A stretch of 64,000 nt of DNA from Pseudoluteimonas sp047602125 (GCA_047602125.1 JASGIB010000001.1:1178001-1242000); one strand, 5' to 3'; positions 32,971 to 42,200 are shown, numbered from the stretch's first letter. Translations and numbers: made by a program. Notes: generated by a model not told the origin, from the sequence alone.

Positions 32971-33884
32971 CCGGACGCGTCGATCAACCCACGCGCGCCC
33001 TGCGCCAACAGCAATTCCGCGACTTCCAGACCGAGGCATTCCGGCGCATCGCCGCGACCCTTCGCCTCCGCGCGGACGATGCGTCCGTCGACCGCGGAAC
33101 CGACCAGCCCGGACAGCGACAGGTGTTCGCCCTCCAGCCGCGCGAACGCCGCGACCGGCACGTGGCAACTGCCGTGCAGCGCGCGGTTCATCGCGCGCTC
33201 GGCTTCGACGCCCACGCGCGTGTCGGCGTGGTCGAGCGCCGCGAGCAGCTCGCGCACCGCATCGTCGCCTTCGCGGCATTCGACCGCGATCGCGCCCTGC
33301 GCCGGCGCCGGCAGCCATTGCGGCGCATCGAGCCGCGCGCGGATGCGTTCGCCGAAACCGAGCCGCTTCAGGCCCGCGCAGGCGAGGACGATGGCGTCGT
33401 ACTCGCCGCCGTCGAGTTTGGCCAGGCGCGTGTTGACGTTGCCGCGCAGGTCGAGCAACTGCAGGTCGGGGCGACGCGCGCGCAATTGCGCCTGCCGCCG
33501 CAGCGATGAAGTCCCGACGCGCGCGCCACGTGGCAGCGCATCGATGTCGGCGAAATGGTTGGCCACGAACGCGTCGGCCGGGTCCTCGCGCTCGAGGATC
33601 GCCGGCAAGGCGAAGCCCGGCTCGAGTTCCATCGGCACGTCCTTGAGCGAATGCACCGCGCAATCCGCATCGCCGCGCAGCATCGCGAGTTCGAGTTCCT
33701 TGAGGAACAGGCCCTTGCCGCCGATGGCCGCGAGCGAGCGGTCCAGCACCTCGTCGCCGCGCGTGCTCATCGGCACCAGTTCGACGACGAGGCCGGGATG
33801 CGTGGCGCGCAGTCGCGCAGCGACGTGTTCGCTCTGCCACAGCGCGAGCGGGCTCTTGCGGGTGGCGATGCGGAGCGTGGCCAT
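32958..33884 (-). CDS. hemC: Porphobilinogen deaminase (hydroxymethylbilane synthase)
   Basis: A 308-residue haem-pathway enzyme that joins four porphobilinogen units into hydroxymethylbilane. The start LRIATRKSPLALWQSE is diagnostic. The catalytic Asp is in HSLKDVPM, arginines of the cofactor site lie in GTSSLRRQAQL, and the dipyrromethane-anchoring Cys is in HGSCHVPV. It follows algR, the same order as in Pseudomonas, with a repeat element in the 130-bp gap. hemD is not next to it here. Confidence 0.97.
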   Translation of the reverse strand: MATLRIATRKSPLALWQSEHVAARLRATHPGLVVELVPMSTRGDEVLDRSLAAIGGKGLFLKELELAMLRGDADCAVHSLKDVPMELEPGFALPAILEREDPADAFVANHFADIDALPRGARVGTSSLRRQAQLRARRPDLQLLDLRGNVNTRLAKLDGGEYDAIVLACAGLKRLGFGERIRARLDAPQWLPAPAQGAIAVECREGDDAVRELLAALDHADTRVGVEAERAMNRALHGSCHVPVAAFARLEGEHLSLSGLVGSAVDGRIVRAEAKGRGDAPECLGLEVAELLLAQGARGLIDASGQKL

Positions 33885-33903
33885 GCGCGGATTATCGCCT
33901 TTG

Positions 33904-34011
33904 CTCCTCCCCTTGCGCGAAGCGCAGGGGGAGGTTGGGAGGGGGTTGCTCGGGAATTGCGGGAAAGCACCCCTCCCCGGCCCTCCCCTTCGCTGTGCGA
34001 AAGGGAGGGAG
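33904..34011. repeat. Dispersed palindromic repeat, CTCCCC family
   Basis: The intergenic copy between algR and hemC. Its left half is CTCCTCCCC then the hairpin TTGCGCGAAGCGCA and GGGGGAGGTTGGGAGGGGGT; its right half is CACCCCTCCCC, CCTCCCC and the hairpin TTCGCTGTGCGAA. It is the closest relative of the in-frame copy in soeA. It probably weakens or ends algR transcripts before hemC. Confidence 0.85.
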
Positions 34012-34016
34012 CGAAA

Positions 34017-34742
34017 TCACAAATGCCGCACCGTCTCGCGCAACGCGGACACGCAGCGGCGGCTGACCTCGAGCGGTGCCTGCCCGTGGCGCAACACCGC
34101 CTGCACGTGGCCGTCGGGCGCGCGCTTCAATTCGACCAGTTCGTGCCGCGCGACCAGGCAGTTGCGGTGGATGCGCACGAAGCGTTCGCCGAATTCCTCC
34201 TCCAGCGACTTCAGCGATTCCTCGATCAGGTCCTCGCCGCGGGCGTGGTGCACGACGACGTATTTCTCCTCGGCCTGCAGGTAGTGCACGTCCTCGATCG
34301 GGATCAGGCGCAGGCTGCCGCGGATGCGCGCGCACAGGTGCGTGCGGCGCTGGCCGGTGGCGGAGACCGCATGCCCGCGGCCGGCGGCGAAGGTGCGCGC
34401 GCGATCGAGCGCGGCGGCGAGGCGCTCGGGGCGCACCGGCTTGACCAGGTAGTCGATGGCCTGCGCGTCGAACGCCGACAACGCGTGCGCGTCGTAGGCG
34501 GTGCAGAACACCACCGCCGGGCGCGGCTCGAACGCGGCGAGGTGGCGCGCGGCCTCGAGCCCGTCGATGCCGGGCATGGCGATGTCGAGCAGCACCAGGT
34601 CCGGCTTGAGTTCGGCGCAGGCATGCAGCGCGGCTTCGCCGTCCTCGGCCTCGGCCACGACCTCGATGCCCGCCTGTTCGGCGAGCAGCGCGCGCAGGCG
34701 GCTGCGCGCGAGCGGTTCGTCGTCGGCGATCACGATCCTCAT
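34017..34742 (-). CDS. algR: LytTR-family response regulator, AlgR-like
   Basis: A 241-residue two-component regulator. The receiver domain (residues 1-120) has the acidic pair DD in VIADDEP and phosphoacceptor D53 in LLDIAMPG; the LytTR DNA-binding domain covers about 135-240 (YLQAEEKYVVVH, RIHRNCLVAR). AlgR controls alginate, type IV pili and twitching genes in Pseudomonas with the sensor FimS/AlgZ. Here no kinase gene precedes it, only a 24-codon remnant, so it may be an orphan regulator. It is followed by hemC, as in Pseudomonas. Confidence 0.93.
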   Translation of the reverse strand: MRIVIADDEPLARSRLRALLAEQAGIEVVAEAEDGEAALHACAELKPDLVLLDIAMPGIDGLEAARHLAAFEPRPAVVFCTAYDAHALSAFDAQAIDYLVKPVRPERLAAALDRARTFAAGRGHAVSATGQRRTHLCARIRGSLRLIPIEDVHYLQAEEKYVVVHHARGEDLIEESLKSLEEEFGERFVRIHRNCLVARHELVELKRAPDGHVQAVLRHGQAPLEVSRRCVSALRETVRHL

Positions 34743-34758
34743 GCGGGCGCGACCCTCG

Positions 34759-34833
34759 TCAAGCCGCTTCCTCCTTCGGTACCGGCAGGCGCAGTTGCAC
34801 CCGATAGTAGCCCGCGTCCAAGGCGGCGGTCAT
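34759..34833 (-). pseudogene. Possible remnant of an algZ/fimS histidine kinase gene
   Basis: Between the esterase and algR lies a 24-codon frame. Its ATG overlaps the esterase stop (ATGA), as an operon gene would, and its stop is 16 bases before algR. The peptide end, AGYYRVQLRLPVPKEEAA, resembles the last beta strand of a HATPase domain (pattern YxVxLRLP), the way LytS/AlgZ-type kinases end. I infer that an internal deletion removed nearly all of a kinase gene and left its first few and last 20 or so codons. A chance short frame is the alternative. Confidence 0.45.
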
Positions 34834-35510
34834 CCGCCCCCGGCGAAGCGCGCCGACAGCCAGTCGCCGAGGTCGCGGATCTCCTCGGCGCATACCTGGT
34901 GCGCCATCGGATACGCGTGCCATTCCACGCGCATGCCGTCCGCCTGCAGCGCCTGCGCGCTGGCCTGCCCGGCGAACACCGGCACCACCGGATCCATCGT
35001 GCCGTGGGCCATGAACACCGGTTGCGAACGCGCGGCCTGGGCCGGCTGCGGCGCATCCGCGCCACCGAGCCCCGGCAGGTAGGTGGAAAGCGCGACCAGG
35101 CCCGCGAGCGGTTGTTGCCGCGCCAGTCCCGTCGACAGCGCGACTGCGCCGCCCTGCGAAAAACCGGCGAGCAGAATGCGTGATGCGGGAATGCCGCGTT
35201 CGACTTCGCGCGCGAGCAACGCCTCGACCTGCGCCATCGATTCGCGCACGCCCTGCAGGTCCGCGCGGTTGCGCAGGTCGGCCTCGACGATGTCGTACCA
35301 GGCGCGCATGCGCATGCCGCCGTTGATCGTCACCGCGCGTTGCGGCGCGTGCGGGAACACGAAGCGGATCGCCGGCCAGTCGCGCCGCACGAGTTCGGGC
35401 AGGATCGGCACGAAGTCGTTGCCGTCGGCGCCGAGGCCGTGCAGCCACAGCACCGACCATGCCGGCGACGGCCCGGTTTCACGTTCGACGGTTTCGAGCA
35501 ATGCGGTCAT
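34830..35510 (-). CDS. Phospholipase/carboxylesterase (alpha/beta hydrolase)
   Basis: A 226-residue carboxylesterase of the acyl-protein thioesterase/YpfH type. The oxyanion loop is LWLHGLGADGNDF, the nucleophile is in LAGFSQGGAVAL, the Asp is in HGTMDPVVPV and the His is in YPMAHQV. It is cytoplasmic. The enzyme hydrolyses short-chain esters or lysophospholipids in relatives. It is the first gene before the kinase remnant and algR. Confidence 0.92.
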   Translation of the reverse strand: MTALLETVERETGPSPAWSVLWLHGLGADGNDFVPILPELVRRDWPAIRFVFPHAPQRAVTINGGMRMRAWYDIVEADLRNRADLQGVRESMAQVEALLAREVERGIPASRILLAGFSQGGAVALSTGLARQQPLAGLVALSTYLPGLGGADAPQPAQAARSQPVFMAHGTMDPVVPVFAGQASAQALQADGMRVEWHAYPMAHQVCAEEIRDLGDWLSARFAGGG

Positions 35511-35583
35511 GGCGATGCGTTTCGCGGTCCCGGGCGCAGTCTAAGCGCACGGCCGGGCCGGCCGCATCAGCCGCTGCCGTTCG

Positions 35584-36495
35584 TCAATCCTCGCCGCCGC
35601 GGCCGCGCACCTTGCCCGGGCCGACGCCTTCCACGCGCTTGAAGAAGCGGCGGAACGCGGCTTCGCTGCGATAGCCGAGCATTTCCGCGATGCGCGCGAC
35701 CGAGAAGCGCCGGTCCTTGAGCAGGCGCCGCGCCTCGGTGGCGCGCCAGTGCGCGAGGTACTGGATCGGCGGCATGCCGACGGTGGCGGCGAACAGTTCC
35801 GCGAACGCGGTGCGCGACATGCCCGCCTCGCGCGCCATGGACTGGATGGTCCATTCCTCGCCCGGGCGTTCGTGCACCGCCGACAGCGCGCGCGACAGGC
35901 GCACGTCGGTGAGCGCGGCGAGCAGCCCGCGCGGCCGTTCGGCGCGGCGCACGTATTCGCACACGGCCATGGTGAACAGCGAATCCGCCAGCTTGTTCTG
36001 CACCAGTTGCCGTCCCCAGCGCTTGTCGCGGCTGGTTTCGACCAGCATCGCCGCGAGCTGGCGGAAGCCGGCGCTGCTGTCCACCGAACGCACGACGAAA
36101 TAGGCAGGCAGCGCGCTGAAGATCGGGTTGGTCGAACCGGTGATGAATTCGAGTTCGCCGCACAGCATCGCGGTGTCGTCGCGTTCGGAATCGTCCGGCA
36201 AATGCGCATCCGGCATCGCCGACAGCAGGTGGCGCACGCCGGCGGGGAACACGATTAGGTCGCCTTCGCGCAGTTGCACGGGCGTGTCCAGGGATTCGCC
36301 GCTGACCCAGCACTCGCCTTCGGTCAGCAAATGGAACTGGCCGTGGCGCGTCGCCGGTTCCTGGTCGTACCAGGTGCCGCAGTAGCGCACGTCGGCGGTG
36401 ATCTCCACGCGCATGCGGTAGGCGCCGAGCACCGTTTCCAGCACGCGATCGCGGTCTTCGTCGGTCGGCGCCTCGGTGGCGGGCATGGCTTGCAT
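35584..36495 (-). CDS. AraC-family regulator with cupin-type sensor domain
   Basis: A 303-residue regulator. The N-terminal AraC-binding/cupin_6 domain covers about residues 20-190 (HGQFHLLTEGECWV, LREGDLIVFPAGVRHLL) and two helix-turn-helix motifs follow at about 205-295 (SMAREAGMSRTAFAELF, RIAEMLGYRSEAAFRRFFKR). A second ATG three codons in is an alternative start. It is divergent from the bufferin operon with a 201-bp gap, so it is the prime local candidate to control that operon. Confidence 0.9.
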   Translation of the reverse strand: MQAMPATEAPTDEDRDRVLETVLGAYRMRVEITADVRYCGTWYDQEPATRHGQFHLLTEGECWVSGESLDTPVQLREGDLIVFPAGVRHLLSAMPDAHLPDDSERDDTAMLCGELEFITGSTNPIFSALPAYFVVRSVDSSAGFRQLAAMLVETSRDKRWGRQLVQNKLADSLFTMAVCEYVRRAERPRGLLAALTDVRLSRALSAVHERPGEEWTIQSMAREAGMSRTAFAELFAATVGMPPIQYLAHWRATEARRLLKDRRFSVARIAEMLGYRSEAAFRRFFKRVEGVGPGKVRGRGGED

Positions 36496-36696
36496 GCCCG
36501 CATCCTAAGTCGCCGACCGCGGCAGGACCATTGCCCGGAGTCCGCGTTTGCATGCGCGGGCGTCCGGACCGGCCGGGGCGCGGACGCGCGGGCATATCGC
36601 GGGGACGCATGGGACTATCGATGGGCCCGGGTTAGGCGTGGAATGCGCATCGCCGCCGATGCGGCCCATCCGACACCCGAATCCCGAGGATCCACC

Positions 36697-37053
36697 ATGA
36701 ATGCCAGCACCAAGACCTCCGCCGGCCTGTCCGCCGCCATCGCCGCCGCCGCGCTGTTCCTGGCCGCCCCCGTCGCCCAGGCAGCCCATCCCGCCGCCAG
36801 CGGCGCCGCGCCGATGGGCCACTGCATGGGTGCCAACGCCTGCAAGGGCCAGAGCGCTTGCAAGACCGCCGGCAACGCCTGCAAGGGCCAGAGCGCCTGC
36901 AAGACCGTCGCCCATTCCTGCAAGGGCCAGAACGCGTGCAAGAGCGCGGGCAATGCCTGCAAGGGCCAGAACGCGTGCAAGGGCCAGGGCTTCACCGAAA
37001 CCACCGCCGCGCAGTGCACCCCCGCCGGCGGCCATTTCGAAGCCGCCAACTGA
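36697..37053 (+). CDS. Bufferin-type precursor, Cys-repeat periplasmic peptide (BufA2-like)
   Basis: A 118-residue protein with a Sec signal peptide ending VAQA at residue 29. The mature part has ten Cys, at 43, 49, 55, 62, 68, 75, 81, 88, 94 and 107, in repeats of the form CKGQSACK. A GAGGA site precedes the ATG. BufA peptides are modified on Cys by an MNIO (DUF692) enzyme with a DUF2063 partner to give copper-binding heterocycles that protect cells from copper. The next three genes are exactly those partners plus DoxX, which supports the call. Metal specificity here is inferred. Confidence 0.88.
   Translation: MNASTKTSAGLSAAIAAAALFLAAPVAQAAHPAASGAAPMGHCMGANACKGQSACKTAGNACKGQSACKTVAHSCKGQNACKSAGNACKGQNACKGQGFTETTAAQCTPAGGHFEAAN
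36835..36981 (+). repeat. 39-bp tandem repeat within the bufferin precursor gene
   Basis: Codons 47-95 consist of nearly four copies of a 39-bp (13-codon) unit. AACGCCTGCAAGGGCCAG recurs with few silent or conservative changes. Each copy carries two Cys codons, giving ladders at 49/62/75/88 and 55/68/81/94. The high nucleotide identity suggests recent expansion by slippage or recombination. Confidence 0.85.
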
Positions 37054-37117
37054 CCGCCGCGCGGCGCCCGTTCCCTCCCCCGCGGGCGCCGCTTCCTTCG
37101 CATTCGACGACCACGCC

Positions 37118-37963
37118 ATGAACCGCACCCTCCACGGTTTCGGACTCGGCCTGCGCCCGCAGCACTACCAGGCGCTGCTGGACGGACCCGGCGATGCCGT
37201 CGACTGGCTCGAAATCGTCAGCGAGAACTTCCTCGTCGACGGCGGCCGCCCGCTGGCGATGCTCGACCGCTTCGCCGAACGCTGGCCGCTGGCGATGCAC
37301 GGCGTGGCCCTGAACATCGGCGGCAGCGATCCGCTCGACCGCGATTACCTGCGCGCGCTGGCGCAACTGGCGAAGCGCGCGAAACCGGCGATCGTCTCCG
37401 ACCACTTGTGCTGGAGCCGCCACCACGGCGTGCAGATGCACGACCTGCTGCCGCTGCCGCAGACCGGCGAAGCCGTGCGCCACGTCGCCGCGCGCGTGCG
37501 CGAGGTGCAGGACGCGCTGGGCACGCGCATCGCGCTGGAGAACGTCTCCAGCTACCTGCGCTTCGCCGGCGACGAACTGGACGAAGCCGCGTTCCTCTCC
37601 GCCATCGTCGCCGAATCCGGTTGCGCGCTGCTGCTGGACGTCAACAACGTCTACGTCAACGCGCACAACCACGGCTTCGACGCCTTCGGATTCATCGACG
37701 CACTGCCGCGCGATTCCGTTGCGCAGATCCACCTCGCCGGCCATTCCGTGGACGCGCTCGGCAGCGGGCTGCTGATCGACACCCACGACGCGCCGGTGTG
37801 CGAAGGCGTGTGGACGCTGTACGCGCACGCGCTGCGCCGCTTCGGCGCGGTGCCGAGCATGATCGAGCGCGACGACCACATCCCGCCGCTGGACGAATCG
37901 CTGGCCGAACTCGCCGTCGCCCGCGGCGTCGCCGCCGATGCCCTGCTGGAGCGCGCGGCATGA
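37118..37963 (+). CDS. DUF692 family multinuclear iron oxygenase (BufB-like)
   Basis: A 281-residue TIM-barrel enzyme of the MNIO family, which uses a multinuclear iron centre to modify Cys residues of ribosomal peptides. Family blocks are GFGLGLRPQHY at the start, VDWLEIVSENF, the metal-site motifs ALENVSSY, LLLDVNNVYVN and IHLAGHS, and the late MIERDDHIP. The ATG at 37118 lies 64 bp after the precursor stop. The end overlaps the next gene (ATGA). It should act in the cytoplasm before export of the precursor. Confidence 0.92.
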   Translation: MNRTLHGFGLGLRPQHYQALLDGPGDAVDWLEIVSENFLVDGGRPLAMLDRFAERWPLAMHGVALNIGGSDPLDRDYLRALAQLAKRAKPAIVSDHLCWSRHHGVQMHDLLPLPQTGEAVRHVAARVREVQDALGTRIALENVSSYLRFAGDELDEAAFLSAIVAESGCALLLDVNNVYVNAHNHGFDAFGFIDALPRDSVAQIHLAGHSVDALGSGLLIDTHDAPVCEGVWTLYAHALRRFGAVPSMIERDDHIPPLDESLAELAVARGVAADALLERAA

Positions 37964-38706
37964 ACGCGCTGGCGAACGCGCTGGGCGCACTGCAGGAACG
38001 CATCCTGCGGGGCGACGATGCGATGTCCGTGCGCGTGCGCGGCGCCGATGCCCGCCATCGCCTGCGCATCTACACCGACGCCTACCGCCTGCGCCTGGTC
38101 GAAATCCTCGGCAACGACTTCCCCGCGACCCGCGATGCGCTCGGCGAGGACGGGTTCGCGGCCTGCGCGGAACGCTACCTGCAGGCGCATCCCTCGACGC
38201 AGCCGTCGGTGCGCCACCTCGGTGCGGCGTTCGCGGACTGGCTGGAAACGCAACCCGACGTTCCGCACGGCTTGCACGAGCTCGCGCGCTTCGAATGGCG
38301 GCAGGCCGCGGCCTTCGACGCCGCCGATGCGCCGGCGCTCGCCATCGACGACGTCGCCACGCTGCCGGCCGATGCCTGGCCGACGCTGCGTCTGCGCCTG
38401 CATCCGTCGGCGCGACTGCTGGATACCGAACGACTCGCGATCCGCGATGGCGCGCCCGCGATCGCCGACAACGATGTTCCCTCGCGCTGGCTGTTCTGGC
38501 GCGATGCCGACGGCGACGCGTGCTGGCGTTCGCTCGAGGACGACGAAGCCGAAGCGCTGCATGCGGTCGCTGCCGACGCGCTGTTCGGCGACCTCTGCGA
38601 ACGGCTTTCCGTGCGGCACGGCGACGAGGGCGCGTTGCGCGCCGCGAGCCTGCTCAAGCGCTGGCTCGCCGACGGCCTGCTCGCCGCCGCGAACGATCCC
38701 GACTGA
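37960..38706 (+). CDS. DUF2063 family protein (BufC-like MNIO partner)
   Basis: A 248-residue protein whose N-terminal DUF2063 domain, residues about 5-95, has the typical RLRIYTDAYRLRLVEIL and GNDFPATRDALGEDGF. The C-terminal part is less conserved. Proteins of this family bind the precursor and present it to the DUF692 enzyme. It overlaps bufB by four bases, as in related operons. Confidence 0.9.
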   Translation: MNALANALGALQERILRGDDAMSVRVRGADARHRLRIYTDAYRLRLVEILGNDFPATRDALGEDGFAACAERYLQAHPSTQPSVRHLGAAFADWLETQPDVPHGLHELARFEWRQAAAFDAADAPALAIDDVATLPADAWPTLRLRLHPSARLLDTERLAIRDGAPAIADNDVPSRWLFWRDADGDACWRSLEDDEAEALHAVAADALFGDLCERLSVRHGDEGALRAASLLKRWLADGLLAAANDPD

Positions 38707-38727
38707 ACCCATTCCCCGGAGATCCAC

Positions 38728-39192
38728 ATGCAATCGTCACCCGTCCGCTTCGCGCGTTCCGCGCTCGCTTTCCTTTCGCGCATCGAATGGCTCGGCCCGC
38801 TGCTGCTGCGCCTGGTGTTCGGCTACTTCTGGCTGGAAACCGGCTGGGCCAAGCTGCACAACCTCGCGTTCTTCAGCGGCCGCTTCGTCGAATGGGGAAT
38901 TCCGTTCCCGACCTTCAGCGCCACGCTCTCCGGCGCGACCGACCTCGTCGGCGGCGCGCTGCTGATGCTCGGCCTCGGCACGCGACTGGCGACGATCCCG
39001 ATGATCGTCAACATGCTGGTCGCGCTCGTGGTAGTGGTGCTGCCGGGCATTTCCACGCTGGACGAATTCGTCGAACTCGACGAAGTGCTGTACGTCGCGG
39101 TGCTGTTCTGGCTGCTCGTCGCCGGGCCGGGCAAAGCCAGCTTCGATCACTGGATCGCGCGGCACGGCGGGTTGGTGGCGGCAGCGGCCTAA
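38728..39192 (+). CDS. DoxX family membrane protein
   Basis: A 154-residue inner-membrane protein with four hydrophobic segments and the DoxX-like blocks LLLRLVFGYFWLETGWAKL and GGALLMLGLGTRLATIPM. DoxX genes are the usual last member of bufferin operons, where a redox or precursor-related role has been suggested. A GGAGATCC site precedes the ATG at 38728. The stop lies 10 bases from the end of the convergent hsdR gene. Confidence 0.88.
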   Translation: MQSSPVRFARSALAFLSRIEWLGPLLLRLVFGYFWLETGWAKLHNLAFFSGRFVEWGIPFPTFSATLSGATDLVGGALLMLGLGTRLATIPMIVNMLVALVVVVLPGISTLDEFVELDEVLYVAVLFWLLVAGPGKASFDHWIARHGGLVAAAA

Positions 39193-39202
39193 ACGGCGCC
39201 CT

Positions 39203-42200
39203 CTACGGACCGTCGGGGCTTCCGCCGGACCGGATGCTCTCGAAGATTTCGAACGCCAGGTGTTCCTGCGCCGCGGTGCGGAACGCCTTGTCGGTCATCA
39301 CCCGCGAGAAGATGTCCTCGTTGCCTTCCATGCGGTCGATGAACAGCTCGTCCAGCACCTTGTTGAAATAGGCGGTGAAGTCGGAAAGATTGTTCGCTTT
39401 CGCCGCTTCTGCGATCTTCTCGCTTTGTTCCGCGCTGGCGCGGATCTGGTCGAAGAACAACTGGTCCGCTTCGGTAAAACTGGTGCCGAAGCGATCGTTC
39501 AACTTGCCGACCAGGGTGGACAAGGGCACGTCGTCGTCACCCGCCCGCGCGGTTCCGACATGGGTCGGACCTTTCAGCGGATAGACATCGCCCTCCGATA
39601 GCACGATGGAGCCCTCGGTCATCTGCTGCAGGCGGTAGTAACGCAGGGCGACTTCGTCGTCGAGCGAGAACGACCTGCCATCGTCGGGCGGCGGCAGTTT
39701 CGCGATCAGGTTGCGGACGAAGGCATAGAGCTTCTCCAACTCGCTGTCCTGGTAGGGAATGACCTGCGACAAGAAAGCGTACAGATTGCGGTAGGCAGTC
39801 AATTGCCCGCGGAATTCCTCGCGCTCCTCCTCCGGTCGCTCGCCGAAACGGTGCACCACCTTGTCCAGCGCCGCATTCATCAGGCGATGATCGCCGGCCG
39901 AGTGATCGCGCTTGCGTCGGTACCAGACTTCGGCGAAGGCATCCACGTCCGCCGGGGTGAAGATCGCCCACTGCAGCAGCTTGTGTTGCAACTCGGACAG
40001 GCGCGCCGGATCGGCGTTCTCGCCGACCGGGGTGAACTCGTAGTACGGCTTGAAAGCGCGATGGATTTCGTCCGTCTCGTTGACGAAATCCAGCACGAAG
40101 GTGCGCGCCTTGCCCGGTGCCATGCGGTTGAGCCGCGACAGGGTCTGCACCGCCTGCACCCCGGCCAGGCGCTTGACCACGTACATGGTCTGCAACAGCG
40201 GCTGGTCGAATCCGGTCTGGTATTTCTCGGCGACCAGCAGCACGCGGTAATGCTCGCCGTCGAAGGCCTCCGGCAGTTCGCTTTCGGCCAGGCCGTCGTT
40301 CATCGCCACTTCGGTGTAGGCCGCGCCGGGATCGTCCGGATCTTCCACCGTCCCGGAGAACGCGACCAGCGAGCGAATGCCGTCGTAACCGTGATCCTTG
40401 ATGTAGCGGTCGAAGGCCAGCTTGTATTTCACCGCCGAAAGCCGCGAGCCGGTCACCACCATCGCCTTGGCGCGCCCGCCCAGTTCGTGCATCACGTACA
40501 GGCGGAAATGCTCGACGATGACCGACACCACCTGCTCGATGTTGACCGGGTGCAATTCCACGTAGCGGGTCAGCGCCTTGGCGGCCTTGCGGCGCGGCAC
40601 CTCCGGATCGTCCTCGACCTGCTTGATCAGACCATAGAAGCGTTTGTAGGTGGTGTAGTTCTGCAGCACGTCCATGATGAAGCCTTCCTCGATGGCCTGG
40701 CGCATGCTGTATTCGTGGAAGGGCGAGGTTCCGCTCGGCCCCGGTTCGTCGAACATCGCCTTGGTCTTGAACTTGGGCGTGGCGGTGAAGGCGAAGAAGC
40801 TCAGGTTGGGTTGGCGCGAGCGCCGCAGCGCATCGCGCAGGATCGCCGCCCGTGCCTCGGCGGTGAGGCTGTCGTCCTCGTCCTCGGATAGTTGCGCGGC
40901 AATGGCCGATTCGATCCCGGCCTTGTTCAGCATGCCGCGCAGCGCGGTCGCGGTTTCTCCGCTCTGCGAGGAATGCGCCTCGTCCACGATCACCGCGAAG
41001 CGCTTGCCGGCGGTGTCGATCCTCACGCCCTCGCCCTTCTTCTCCAGCGTGGACAGCGCCTGCGAGATGAACGGGAATTTCTGCAGCGTGGTGATGACGA
41101 TCGGCGTGCCGCCGGACAGCGCGCGCGCCAGTTGCTGGGTGTCCTCGTCGATCTTCTCGACCACGCCGGTCTTGTGTTCGAACTGGTAGATGGTGTTCTG
41201 CAACTGCTGGTCGAGCACGCGGCGGTCGGTGACGACCACGACGGAATGGAACACTTTGTCGTCGTTGCCGTCGTGCAGGCTGGCCAGCCGATGCGCGAGC
41301 CAGGCGATGGAATTGGATTTTCCGGAGCCGGCCGAATGCTGCACCAGATAGTTGTGGCCGGCGCCATTGCCGCGCGCATGGGCAACGAGTTTGCGCACCG
41401 CATCAAGCTGGTGGTAGCGCGGGAAAATCATCGTTTCCTTGCGGATGCTGCGCACGCCCTTGTCGGTACGGATCTGGCGTTCCTTCGTTTCCAGGTGCAT
41501 GAAGCGCTGCAGGATGTCGAGCAGGCTGTCGGCTTGCAGCACCTCGTCCCACAGGTAGTGGGTTTTCCAGTTGCCTTCCACCGGCGGGTTGCCGGCGGCG
41601 TGGCCGTTGCCGCGGTTGAACGGCAGGAACACGGTGTCCCGGCCCTTGAGGCGGGTGGTCATACGCACGTCGTCGGGATCGACGGCGAAATGCACCAGCG
41701 CGCGCTTGCCGAAGGCGAACAGCAGGTCGCGTTCGTCGCGGTCGTGCATGTACTGGTGCACGGCATCGCTGCTGCGCTGGCCGGTGAGCGGGTTCTTGAG
41801 TTCGGCGGTGGCGACGGGCAGGCCGTTGACGGCCAGGGTGACGTTGATGATGCAGCGGCGTTGCCCGCCTTCGGGTTTCTTCATCGCCGAGGTGAAGGCG
41901 ACCTGGCGGGTGATGGTGAGGCGATTCGTCGCGTATTTTTCCGCCGCCTCCGGGTTCATGGCGGTGTTGGGGCGGAAATATGCCATCCGGAAAGTCTTGC
42001 CGTAGCTTTTGAAGCCGTGGCGCAGCACGTGCAGGCTGCCCTTGATGTCGAGTTCCTTGCACAGGTCGCCGAGTACGGTCTCGGCGGTTTTGGCGCCGAG
42101 CATTTTCTGCAGCGCTTCCCATTTCTGCGGCTGGCTGGCCTGCAGGAAGCCGATGACGTTGTCGGGGAACAAGGCGAGGGTTTCGTCGTAGGCGCCGGCT

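Noticed and set aside
32958..34742. hemD or another haem gene expected after hemC
   Set aside because: Downstream of hemC lies the convergent DUF481-like gene. No frame there resembles uroporphyrinogen-III synthase.
36835..36981. Regular 39-bp repeats that might suggest a CRISPR array
   Set aside because: There are no unique spacers; the repeats are contiguous, in frame and encode the Cys units of the bufferin precursor. No cas gene is present.
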